From an uncultured Pirellulaceae bacterium (GTDB taxonomy: Bacteria; Planctomycetota; Planctomycetia; Pirellulales; Pirellulaceae): 48,324 bases of DNA. Location: the NCBI GenBank assembly GCA_937928555.1, contig CALFWR010000115.1, positions 1 through 48,324 on the forward strand. Direction: 5' to 3'. The notes below the pieces were generated by a model. It did no database searches. It had not been told where the DNA came from and saw only the letters and a program-made list of their open reading frames with translations. The position numbers and the translations under genes are program-made. Position 1 is the stretch's first letter; every line of letters starts with the position of its first letter. Shown here piece after piece: positions 1 to 6,871 of this stretch.

Positions 1-1
1 G

Positions 2-898
2 TACATCGTCTTGGCTGCCGCGTCGTTCGCAACTGCTGCCAGCACCGACGAGCGAGTGCCCATGGTGTTTGGCTTCGTGGCAGTGCCGGCATTCATGTCG
101 GTGTTGTGGTCACGTAACGCCGTCAAAGAGGCACGCCTTAGCCGTCAGCGGTTCTTCCTCGAAAAGCGTGCCGAAGAGGCACTGCAGCAAGAGGACTTCG
201 CTCCCAAGGCATGGGCAGCCCGTCTCGCCCCCGATTCGCTGCCCGACGTCACCGGTTTCGAAGTTGGCCGTGTGTACGAGGCCGGTTCGGGCCTCATGGC
301 TGGTGACTTCTTCGACGTCTACCGAGTGGGCAGCACCCGCCTCGCTGCTGTGATCGGCGATGTTCGCGGCCACGGCATCGAAAGCTCGATCACCGCGTTC
401 CAGGCCAAGTACCTGCTGCGGGTGTTCCTCCGCCAGTTCCGTGACCCGGCCCAGGCGCTCGAAGAGCTCAACCAACAGATGGCCGAGATGGACCGCGGCG
501 AAGAGTTCATCTCGATGATCGTCGTCGTGTTCGACACCGAGGCAGGCACCATCCGTTACGCCTCGGCCGGCCACCCCGCCGGCTGGCTTTGGCACGCACG
601 CGAAGTGCAGCCGCTGCGAGCCACCGGGCCGCTGCTCATGCTCGACCCCGGTGCGGCCTACTTCAGTAAGGAAATTCCGCTGGCGCCCGACGATTTCGTG
701 CTGCTCTACACCGATGGTCTGGCCGAAGCCCGCAACGGCGACGAGCTCTTTGGCGAAGAGCGCATCGCCATGGCGATCCGCCGCGACCCCGGCGCAAGTC
801 CCGAGGTTCTCACCAAAGCACTGCTCGAAGAAGCACGCGATTTCGCCAACGGCATGATCGGCGACGACGTCGCCATCCTGGCCGTCCGCCGCAGCTAA
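2..898 (+). CDS. SpoIIE/PP2C-type serine phosphatase, 5' truncated by the window edge
   Basis: The frame is open to the first base, so the N-terminus is missing. What remains starts with a hydrophobic segment (around VFGFVAVPAFMSVLW), then a linker and a complete PP2C/SpoIIE phosphatase domain. The metal-binding motifs are visible: AGDFFDVY, IGDVRGHGIESS, ASAGHPAGW, LYTDGLAEARN and a C-terminal IGDDVAILAV. Such proteins dephosphorylate serines on regulators such as anti-sigma antagonists, often as membrane-linked outputs of signalling. The base composition is clearly more GC-rich than the rest of the window and the style is actinobacterial, unlike the planctomycete genes to the right. The family call is strong. 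The substrate is unknown. Confidence 0.85.
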   Translation, partial: YIVLAAASFATAASTDERVPMVFGFVAVPAFMSVLWSRNAVKEARLSRQRFFLEKRAEEALQQEDFAPKAWAARLAPDSLPDVTGFEVGRVYEAGSGLMAGDFFDVYRVGSTRLAAVIGDVRGHGIESSITAFQAKYLLRVFLRQFRDPAQALEELNQQMAEMDRGEEFISMIVVVFDTEAGTIRYASAGHPAGWLWHAREVQPLRATGPLLMLDPGAAYFSKEIPLAPDDFVLLYTDGLAEARNGDELFGEERIAMAIRRDPGASPEVLTKALLEEARDFANGMIGDDVAILAVRRS

Positions 899-920
899 AC
901 CACCTCTAGGCTCGAACGCT

Positions 921-1160
921 ATGCCCTGGTGCGATTCATGTTCGGCGTATCACGCCCCGACCGCCCTCGACGGCGGCTCATGCCCGCAATGTGGGGGAGC
1001 GGTAACCAACGACTCAGCGCACGGGCAAGACGCGGCCGATGAGGAGAAGACGGTCGGACAGTCAGCGCCGTGGCACTTTTGGATCGTCGTAGTGGCGCTA
1101 GCTGCCTACCTGCTGTGGCGGTTGGTCGTTGGCATCATGTGGGCCATCGACAAGTTCTAA
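921..1160 (+). CDS. Small zinc-ribbon membrane protein
   Basis: This 79-residue protein has an N-terminal zinc ribbon (CDSC near residue 4 and CPQC near residue 21), a charged middle, and one membrane helix near residues 53-72 (WIVVVALAAYLLWRLVVGI). It lies 22 bases after the phosphatase stop on the same strand and shares its GC-rich composition. Proteins with the MPWC-x2-C start and a single helix are, from memory, common in actinobacteria (Acidimicrobiia-like). I cannot assign a function. It supports the view that the left end differs in origin from the rest. Confidence 0.7.
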   Translation: MPWCDSCSAYHAPTALDGGSCPQCGGAVTNDSAHGQDAADEEKTVGQSAPWHFWIVVVALAAYLLWRLVVGIMWAIDKF

Positions 1161-1217
1161 GTAATCCACATCTGCCGAAGGAATTCGCAGCAGTTCGGAC
1201 TACGATCGACCGCTGTA

Positions 1218-1292
1218 CGGGCTGTGGCGCAGCTTGGTTCGCGCGCCTCACTGGGGGTGAGGAGGCCGGAGGTTCAAATCCTCTCAGCCCGA
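1218..1292 (+). tRNA. tRNA-Pro (anticodon GGG)
   Basis: A full cloverleaf can be folded. The acceptor stem CGGGCTG (1218-1224) pairs with CAGCCCG (1285-1291), discriminator A1292. The anticodon stem is CCTCA/TGAGG with loop CTGGGGG, giving anticodon GGG at 1253-1255. The T stem GGAGG/CCTCT encloses loop TTCAAAT. No CCA is encoded. It is the boundary between the GC-rich left end and the planctomycete-like rest, and its 3' end abuts the integrase remnant, the usual position of an attachment site. Confidence 0.95.
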
Positions 1293-1299
1293 CTATTGA

Positions 1300-1335
1300 A
1301 AGCTTCGGGAAACATCGGGTTCCCGAGGCTTTTCT
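1300..1335 (+). terminator. Probable intrinsic terminator after the tRNA
   Basis: A 12-bp stem (AAGCTTCGGGAA at 1300-1311 with TTCCCGAGGCTT at 1320-1331, one G-U pair) is followed by a T-rich tract. It starts eight bases after the tRNA 3' end. Confidence 0.7.
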
Positions 1336-1930
1336 TCTTTTCTGGCTTCGCTTGCGAAATCGCCATATCCACCCGAATTGTCCTGAATTGTCTCTTTTGG
1401 GCAGGTGCGAGGGGGCACCATGGGGGGCACCAACCGTGAAGCCTTATCCGCTTCGCTTCTCTGTTTTAGAACAGAAACTTTACTTGGATCCGGCCGATTT
1501 TGACCCACCAGACCAACCAAACCCACCACTTGGGAATCATCCGTTCCGGTTGCTCTTTGTTCCGCTGGTGAATCGGCTGCCGCGTCGAGCGACGGCAAAG
1601 AGTTCATTGCCGCATGAACGTCCAGCGGTGCCGGGCCGGTGTAGTGTTCATCGTTAGATCGATTCTGGAATGGCGCATTGCCCGCTGTGCGATACGTGGA
1701 GCCACGCCGGAAGTCGAAAGCAGGGTGCCGAACGAGTGTCGCAGAGCGTGAACGTCGATTGTTCGCCCTCGGTCGTCTTTCTTGGGAATGTCCGCCGCTT
1801 CAGGGTCCCGGTTCAGTATCTGCACCAAGCCGCTTGGGACATTGAACAGGGAACGCTGATCTCGGTCGTCGCCCGAGCGATTGAGTTTGAGAACGTCCGC
1901 TGGTTGGGCATCCTGTTCGGCAATCCACGC

Positions 1931-2010
1931 CCGTGCGACACGTTTAAGGTCCGTGCGACACGTTTAAGGTCCGCGGTACCTTTTCTCGTGGGCGGTACCT
2001 TTTCTCGTGG
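1931..2010. repeat. Two adjacent short tandem duplications (2 x 20 bp, then 2 x 19 bp)
   Basis: Unit CCGTGCGACACGTTTAAGGT occurs at 1931-1950 and again, identically, at 1951-1970. After two bases, GCGGTACCTTTTCTCGTGG occurs at 1973-1991 and 1992-2010. Neither length is a multiple of three, so each shifts the integrase reading frame. Confidence 0.95.
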
Positions 2011-2057
2011 GGCTACAGTAATGGATAAGGCCAAGCGAAAAGCAACGCAGGCATAAC

Positions 2058-2393
2058 GTGCTGCAAGAGAAGCTCTACAAGTTGCTCTGCAAGAAGCACG
2101 GCAAGCAAAACGTCGGAACCGAACACCCGTCTGGCAATGGCATGCGAGTGGATGCCGTCGTTCGACTTAAGGATCAGTTCCATTTCTACGAAATCAAAAC
2201 GTACTCGAATGCCCGTGCGTGTTTGCGTGATGCGATTGGCCAGCTGCTAGAGTATTCTGAGTGGCCCGGCGGGCAGAATGCTCAACGACTGGTCGTCGTT
2301 GGTGAACCGAAATTGTGTCCCGCCGGAAAGAAGTACCTGCGTACGCTCAATGAGCGGTACGCACTGAAGATGGAGTATCTTTCACTGAAATAG
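2058..2393 (+). CDS. Small PD-(D/E)XK nuclease-like protein
   Basis: The 111-residue product carries a compact PD-(D/E)XK pattern: RVDAVVRL (acidic residue on one strand), FYEIKT (the E-x-K half) and a helix with GQLLEY. That layout matches the Mrr/Holliday-resolvase-like nuclease fold. The GTG start at 2058 overlaps a short peptide frame ending at 2056, and the frame opens only at 2022, so this could be a short standalone protein or the surviving C-terminal domain of a longer restriction or defence protein cut off by the neighbouring integrase decay. It sits in the accessory island beside the TIGR04255 cassette. The specific role is unknown. Confidence 0.5.
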   Translation: MLQEKLYKLLCKKHGKQNVGTEHPSGNGMRVDAVVRLKDQFHFYEIKTYSNARACLRDAIGQLLEYSEWPGGQNAQRLVVVGEPKLCPAGKKYLRTLNERYALKMEYLSLK

Positions 2394-2458
2394 CGGCTTT
2401 CAGAATCAACATTGGTCACCGAGTAGTCAACCGATTTGGGAGTCGCTACGATGTTGCT

Positions 2459-3223
2459 ATGAACCATTTGGATATCGATACGGCCAAGAAGTTTCCCAAT
2501 CTGCCGCGTGCGCCAATCGTGGAAGCAGTTGTTCACTGGCAGGCGCCTCCGACTCAACAACTTGAGCAAACAACACTACAAGAAAAGCTCGCTGAGACGT
2601 TTGCCGGCTACGCTCTGCAGGTCCAGGTGAATCAGGAGCTTGGCGTCAGCGGGGATCCGGGAGGCTTTGAAGTCAAGCAGCGAACGAATTGGGAAGGCGT
2701 GCGGCTCAATTCACCAAAGAAAGGGCCAGCGAAGTTCGTTTGCCAGTTCTTGAAGACAGGTGTCGTATTCAGTCAACTTGCGCCGTATCAGGGATGGCCA
2801 AAGTTCATACAGGAAGCCAAACGGTTCTGGGGCAAGTATCGTGAGCTGGCCGATCCCGAAATCGTGTCGTCTCTGAGTGTGCGCTACATTTCGCAAATGC
2901 CTGTCCAATCTTCGGATGACGTTGGAAACTGTATTGAGCAGGTTTGTGCCCCATTGTCTGGAATGGGACTTCAAGCCGACAATTTTTTTCACCAGGACTC
3001 GATCCAACTGGCGAATCAGCCGTATAAAATTAATGTGATTCGGGCGGTACAGCCCGCAACTGACAAATCTGCGAACCTGATTGTAGATATTTCAGTCTCC
3101 ACGACTTCTGCACTGTCGGATCTGGTTGTTGTGGACGAAAAGCTTGATGAACTACGGTTTATCAAGAATGAAGTCTTCTTTACACTAATGAAAGACGCAG
3201 AAGCTAAGTTTGGAGCAACTTGA
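2459..3223 (+). CDS. TIGR04255 family protein
   Basis: The 254-residue product begins with the family's typical entry, FPNLPRAPIVEAVVHWQA, and continues with a beta-rich body and a C-terminal helix (FIKNEVFFTLMKDAEAKFG). TIGR04255 is a sporadically distributed family of unknown function found in accessory regions. Its stop overlaps the start of the next gene, so the genes are translationally coupled. There are no transmembrane segments or signal peptide, so it is probably cytoplasmic. A defence or toxin-antitoxin-like role is possible from context only. Confidence 0.65.
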   Translation: MNHLDIDTAKKFPNLPRAPIVEAVVHWQAPPTQQLEQTTLQEKLAETFAGYALQVQVNQELGVSGDPGGFEVKQRTNWEGVRLNSPKKGPAKFVCQFLKTGVVFSQLAPYQGWPKFIQEAKRFWGKYRELADPEIVSSLSVRYISQMPVQSSDDVGNCIEQVCAPLSGMGLQADNFFHQDSIQLANQPYKINVIRAVQPATDKSANLIVDISVSTTSALSDLVVVDEKLDELRFIKNEVFFTLMKDAEAKFGAT

Positions 3224-3681
3224 TGGTAACGACAGAACGAAAGTACGGTGTCAGTGAAGCTGCCGGCATTGTGGATCAGTTCGTCGAGCAGATCAGGGAG
3301 CAGAACAACGAGACGATCACGTTCTCAAACTTTTCGCTTGTTGATCAATTGCTTGATGCGTTTGGTGAAGCATCAATTGATGGTTGGGACGGCGAAGGAT
3401 CGGTTGCAGTTTCGCGCCAGACGCTTTCCATTGCTCGTGAGTTGGTTGAGAGCTTGCCAACGGAGTTTCGTACACCTGAAATTTCTGCTGAACCAGATGG
3501 CCATATTCATCTTGAGTGGTTCGTAAGCAATCGCCAAGTGCTTGGTGTCAGTGTAAACCCGGATGGGAGGTTGCATTGGGCAGCTTTGATCGGCGAAGAA
3601 GATCCGCGCGGGACTTGCCGATTCGCTGGCCAGACGCCAGTTACCTTGTTGCACTGGATCGGCCGAGTCTGCAACGGATGA
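3220..3681 (+). CDS. Hypothetical protein, second gene of the TIGR04255 cassette
   Basis: This 153-residue soluble protein is not recognised. It has an N-terminal helical part (VDQFVEQIREQNNETITF), a central DGWDGEGSVAVSRQTL segment resembling small proteins that partner TIGR04255 genes, and a C-terminal beta-rich part (HLEWFVSNRQVLGVSVNPDGRLHWAAL). The start overlaps the upstream gene by four bases and its stop overlaps the next start in an ATGA junction (3678-3681). The three genes therefore form one tight translation unit and probably act together. Confidence 0.6.
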   Translation: MMVTTERKYGVSEAAGIVDQFVEQIREQNNETITFSNFSLVDQLLDAFGEASIDGWDGEGSVAVSRQTLSIARELVESLPTEFRTPEISAEPDGHIHLEWFVSNRQVLGVSVNPDGRLHWAALIGEEDPRGTCRFAGQTPVTLLHWIGRVCNG

Positions 3682-4118
3682 TCGATCCTGATAATGTACC
3701 GGATGTTGAGCTCGATGAGGTCGTGGCTCGATTCATCTTCAAGAAGAAACAATGGTACGCGAAAACCGGTGCCCCCAAACCAAGCCTGTTTTGCCCTTAC
3801 AAGCATATCGACCTTTCGGTGAACCGCCATCGCGATTGCACTGACGATGAAATCTGGATGTTTGGAAAAGGCATCGCGGACTTTCGTGGCGACGAACTTT
3901 ATGGACGATGTGACATTGTAGTCGCTGACTGCAACATAGAAACTCTCAAGGTGATTGCGAAAGAGATCAAAGACGATCCCAAAGGTGTTCCCGACAATCC
4001 GAATCATGCCGACATCGTTGGCTTTCCTGAAAAGAAGGAAGACCAGATGTCTTTGGCACAGAAACTTGCCGCAAAAGCCAATCAAAGAATTCTCCCGTCT
4101 GGCATTTCTGAAGAGTAG
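3678..4118 (+). CDS. Hypothetical protein, third gene of the TIGR04255 cassette
   Basis: I chose the ATG at 3678 because it overlaps the previous stop (ATGA). An open frame further upstream exists but would run inside the preceding gene. The 146-residue product shows FIFKKKQWYAKTGAPKPSLFCPYKHIDLSVNRH and DIVVADCNIETLKVIAKEI, and a lysine-rich tail. There is no signal peptide or membrane segment. I do not recognise the family. The conserved Cys/His content (CPYKH, NRHRDC) might bind metal. Its role is inferred only from coupling to the TIGR04255 gene. Confidence 0.6.
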   Translation: MIDPDNVPDVELDEVVARFIFKKKQWYAKTGAPKPSLFCPYKHIDLSVNRHRDCTDDEIWMFGKGIADFRGDELYGRCDIVVADCNIETLKVIAKEIKDDPKGVPDNPNHADIVGFPEKKEDQMSLAQKLAAKANQRILPSGISEE

Positions 4119-4142
4119 CGTCGTTTCTGTTATCTTGGCGAA

Positions 4143-4948
4143 ATGCTCAAGATCGATAGAAACTCAAAGAGCCTGACCCGACTCGCTTCGCCCACTCTCG
4201 CTGAGTCCTCCATCACCGAGCGATATGACTTGCAAGAGTGTATTGCCAATTCTCCTGCCGAGTTTTTCGCAGAGATGGGGGAAGAGCTATTTTTGGTCGG
4301 TACGAGGTCATGCCATCGAAGGATGTGCAGGATCGGATCGACTTGTTGACGATAGACCGCGAGGGCAAAGTCGTGGTCATTGAACTCAAACGCGGAAACA
4401 ACAAACTTCAAATGCTGCAGGCGATCTCCTACGCGGGAATGATCGCCCAATGGTCTCCTGAGGCAATACTCGATCGGCTCGATGAACAGCAGCAGGAAGA
4501 ACTGGAGAACTTTTTGGAATGCGATACCGACCAGATCAATTCGGCGCAACGTGTGATTCTGGTCGCCGAGTCTTTTGAACCTGGATTATTCACGACGACG
4601 GGCGTTGATTCTACGTCTGGCCAACAGGAGCAAGGGAAAAGCTGAACTTCAACAAGAAATGTGAATCATTCGGTGGATGAAAGACACAGCGATCGTTTCA
4701 TCGCATTAGAGTAACCGATCACTGTCTCAACTGATTCTCACGCCCACGCCTCGTGAATAATCCGGGTTGACTACTCCTTGCTGATCGGCGACAACTATTT
4801 TTCCCTCGCGACAGTCACCAATGCTGGAAAGTTCCTTGAAACGAATTCGTTGGTAAAGCCCTGCCACGAACAGTTGGACACGAACTTGCGGTTACAAGAG
4901 GCGTTCGGCAAATCACGGGGACCTTGTCAGGGCACTGGCCGAGCATGA
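4143..4948 (+). pseudogene. NucS/DUF91-like PD-(D/E)XK nuclease gene, broken by a frameshift and a MITE
   Basis: The 5' part (from ATG 4143) reads MLKIDRNSKSLTRL, then TLAESSITERYDLQECI and EEFF-type residues. At the T run 4290-4294 the frame changes, and one extra T would give GRYEVMPSKDVQDRIDLLTID followed by VVVIELKRGNNKLQMLQA. The D-x-L and E-x-K residues are the PD-(D/E)XK active-site signature. After AESFE (4579) a 187-bp MITE begins and supplies a false ending. Removing the MITE and one copy of its target duplication continues the frame as AESFDYSLLIGDNY for about 58 more codons to a TGA at 4946-4948. The frameshift could be a real mutation or an assembly error in the homopolymer. Confidence 0.7.
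4580..4766 (+). mobile_element. MITE copy A (187 bp)
   Basis: The ends are CCTGGATTATTCACGA and, inverted, TCGTGAATAATCCGGG, a 16-bp terminal inverted repeat with one mismatch. It contains no gene. The flanks TTGAA (4575-4579) and TTGAC (4767-4771) match at four of five positions, as expected for an aged target duplication. It lies inside the NucS-like nuclease gene. Confidence 0.9.
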
Positions 4949-5504
4949 TCGGCTCGTTGCCGAATTCACGCACAGTGGCTCGGTGCAGGAAGCTCAATTT
5001 ACCGAATAACGATTCGAACGCTTTCTACGTTGGGGCGTCGAGAAGAACGCTATCTGAATTCGTTGATCAAAAGGCAGCTTTGGCTAACCTCAGCTGCAAT
5101 CAATTTCAATTTGGACAAATCGACATTGAATGTAGTGACGGGGGACAAAAGGAACTCTGGCGAATCCAACTACGTCTTCTTGGCCACGCACTGAATTCTG
5201 GAATTTCAGGACGGACCAGATAGGCGATGTCGGCGATCAGAGCGAGATTGCGTGGACGACAAATTCGGTGGCTGACACGTCCCGCGAACTGCTTACGTTC
5301 CCCTTCTCACATTTTTGAGACGTCGCCCATTTCAGGTGGGTGACCGGGTTTGGCTCGGCCGGTCCCACGATCAGCGACCCGGGCTGACTCGACCGACTCC
5401 GTCCTTCGTTTTTGGGCTTAAAGTGCGCGCATTTTCGGTTGAAGAACAGGTTGTTGTCTCTATAACTGGGGGTATCAAAAAGCCCATGACGTTAGGAGCT
5501 ATTC
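4949..5504. other. Intergenic stretch with no recognisable gene
   Basis: No frame here gives a protein I recognise. A 99-codon open frame (4924-5223) has neither a convincing start context nor a familiar motif. The stretch ends with a good ribosome-binding site (TTAGGAG, just before 5505) for the next gene, so it holds that gene's promoter and probably decayed island DNA. Confidence 0.5.
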
Positions 5505-6383
5505 ATGAAAATCAAACTCGTCTTGTTGATGAGCTCTGTGTTGATGACCCAGGTTGCGGTCGCACAGGAATCGGCGCTTGAAAGTGCTGATGGAAATAGC
5601 GATGGTAAAGTCACCGTCGCTGAGTTTACCGAATACGCAGGCGCCAAGCTGCAAGGATTCGATCGGCTGGAAGACTTTGCTACCAAGGTCGATGCTGATG
5701 GAAACGGCGAAATTAGCGCCGAAGAATTTGAAGCTCGTGTGACCGTGTTGCGAGGCATGGCTTCGGAGCCGCAAGCAGAGAAAAAAGAGGATGCAGCTGC
5801 CAAGTCAAACGAACCGCACAAGGTTGGTGACAAGGCAAGCGATTTCGAACTCGAAGGCCTTGATGGCAAAATGGTCAAGCTGTCCGACAGTGCCGGCAAG
5901 CCAAGAGTGGTTGTCTTCTCGCGTGCCAATTGGTGACCGTTTTGTTTAAGACAGCTCGGCGAGCTGGGAGCAAACGAAGCGAAATTCAAAGCGGTAGATG
6001 CTGAGATCATTGCTGTGTTCCGTGAGGAGCAAAAAGGCGTAGACGGTTTGAAGCTGATCAAAGAGAAAACCAAAACGCCTTACACTTTGGCGATTGACCT
6101 GAACAACGAGAAGACGGGACGTTACAGTTCCAAAAAAGGTGAGTTCACTGGTTACGTTATTGACGGCGACGGAATGATCACCAAAGTCCTTACCGGAAAC
6201 TTGCGCAACCGCGCAAAGTCGAATGAGCTACTCAGTGCCATCGAGGCAGCTTCACCCAAGGCGGCGAAGGAAGGCTCTGACACCAAGGCTGGATCCAAGG
6301 CGAAAGCTGGATCCAAGACGAAAGCTGGATCTGAGGTGAAAGCCGGATCAGCCAGCAAGTCTGGTTCTGCGAGCAAGAAGTAA
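5505..6383 (+). CDS. Secreted EF-hand/peroxiredoxin-like selenoprotein (UPFC)
   Basis: The frame runs from ATG 5505 to TAA 6383 if TGA 5934-5936 is read as selenocysteine (residue 144 of 292). The order is: signal peptide (residues 1-21, ending VAVAQ); two EF-hand loops (DGNSDGKVTVAEF, DADGNGEISAEEF); an AhpC/TSA-type thioredoxin fold starting VGDKASDFELEGLDGKMVKLSD; the active site SRANW-U-PFC; then IIAVFREE and GEFTGYVIDGDGMITKV. In relatives the position of U is the peroxidatic or redox cysteine. The tail is a lysine/serine-rich repeat (KAGSK-type). A hairpin with a G-first loop lies about 21 bases after the TGA. A terminator follows. It probably acts in the periplasm as a peroxide or thiol reductase. 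The alternative is a pseudogene with a stop, which the intact downstream frame argues against. Confidence 0.8.
5941..5978 (+). promoter_or_regulatory. Candidate bacterial SECIS hairpin for UGA 5934
   Basis: A lower stem TTTGTTT (5941-5947) pairs with AAACGAA (5972-5978, one G-U). The upper stem CAGCTC (5952-5957) pairs with GAGCTG (5961-5966) around loop GGC. The loop starts 21 bases after the UGA and begins with G, in keeping with the bacterial SECIS model. It lies inside the coding region. Confidence 0.6.
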
Positions 6384-6423
6384 GGATCGCAATCGCCAAC
6401 GGCTTGAAGCGTTTAAAAATACG

Positions 6424-6458
6424 ACACCTGTGATTGAATCGATCGCAGGTGTTTTTTT
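6424..6458 (+). terminator. Intrinsic terminator after the UPFC selenoprotein gene
   Basis: ACACCTGTGA (6424-6433) pairs with the TCGCAGGTGT segment (6443-6452, one G-U), followed by a run of seven T. Position and form fit a Rho-independent terminator 40 bases after the stop codon at 6383. Confidence 0.85.
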
Positions 6459-6491
6459 GTTTGGTTATGGTTGTGAAGGTAGCTGTCTAAA

Positions 6492-6679
6492 CCCGGATTA
6501 TTCACGACGACGGGCGTTGATTCTACGCCTGGCCAACCGGAGCAAGGGAAAAGGCTGAATTCCAACAAGAAATGTAAAACATCCGGTAGATGAAAACCAC
6601 AGCGATCGTTTCATCGTATCAGAGTCGCGGATCACTGTCTCAACTGATTCTGACGCCCACGCCTCGTGAATAATCCGGG
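6492..6679 (+). mobile_element. MITE copy B (188 bp)
   Basis: It has the same 16-bp terminal inverted repeats (CCCGGATTATTCACGA and complement) and an interior clearly similar to copy A. The flanks CTAAA and CGAAC do not match, so the target duplication has decayed or the copy is older. It sits between a terminator and the next gene. Confidence 0.9.
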
Positions 6680-6683
6680 CGAA

Positions 6684-6722
6684 CATGTGGCTTGTTCCAG
6701 CCGAGTGAGGCAAGCCACCATG
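6684..6722. other. Stem-loop next to MITE copy B
   Basis: CATGTGGCTTG (6684-6694) pairs with CAAGCCACCATG (6711-6722) with one bulged C. There is no T tract, so it is not an obvious terminator. Function unknown. Confidence 0.5.
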
Positions 6723-6871
6723 TGCTGCCCGTCCAGGGGGTGCGAAAAAGCCGGGCCGATGCCGCTTTCGCGAGTGTTCGCTCGCTTAATTCAGGGCGTT
6801 TGGAGTAACTTTGTTTTCAGGTTCTTGCTATAGTTAGATTGTCGTTGTTTCAGGAATGCTCAGGAGTTGAC

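Larger units (their letters stand above)
1293..2010 (-). pseudogene. Decayed tyrosine recombinase (phage-type integrase)
   Basis: Read on the minus strand, three frames must be joined to recover one integrase C-terminal half. They are a piece ending near KGTADLKRVAR (about 1970-2010), a piece with HALRHSFG and an AMRHS-type box (1604-1960), and a tail starting at YTGPAP that runs to a stop at 1293. HALRHSFG supplies the box II His and Arg. The nucleophile tyrosine codon (gta on the plus strand, 1641-1643) lies just after a one-base deletion and is out of frame, so the enzyme is dead as sequenced. The N-terminal core-binding half is missing. The upstream break coincides with short tandem duplications at 1931-2010. 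Its 3' end touches tRNA-Pro, as expected for a tRNA-targeted integrative element. Confidence 0.75.

Noticed and set aside
1293..1607. A separate gene after the tRNA.
   Set aside because: It is the last frame of the integrase remnant, not an independent gene.
4580..4766. Riboswitch or structured ncRNA.
   Set aside because: Same sequence at six unrelated places and in both orientations, with target duplications; mobile element is the better reading.
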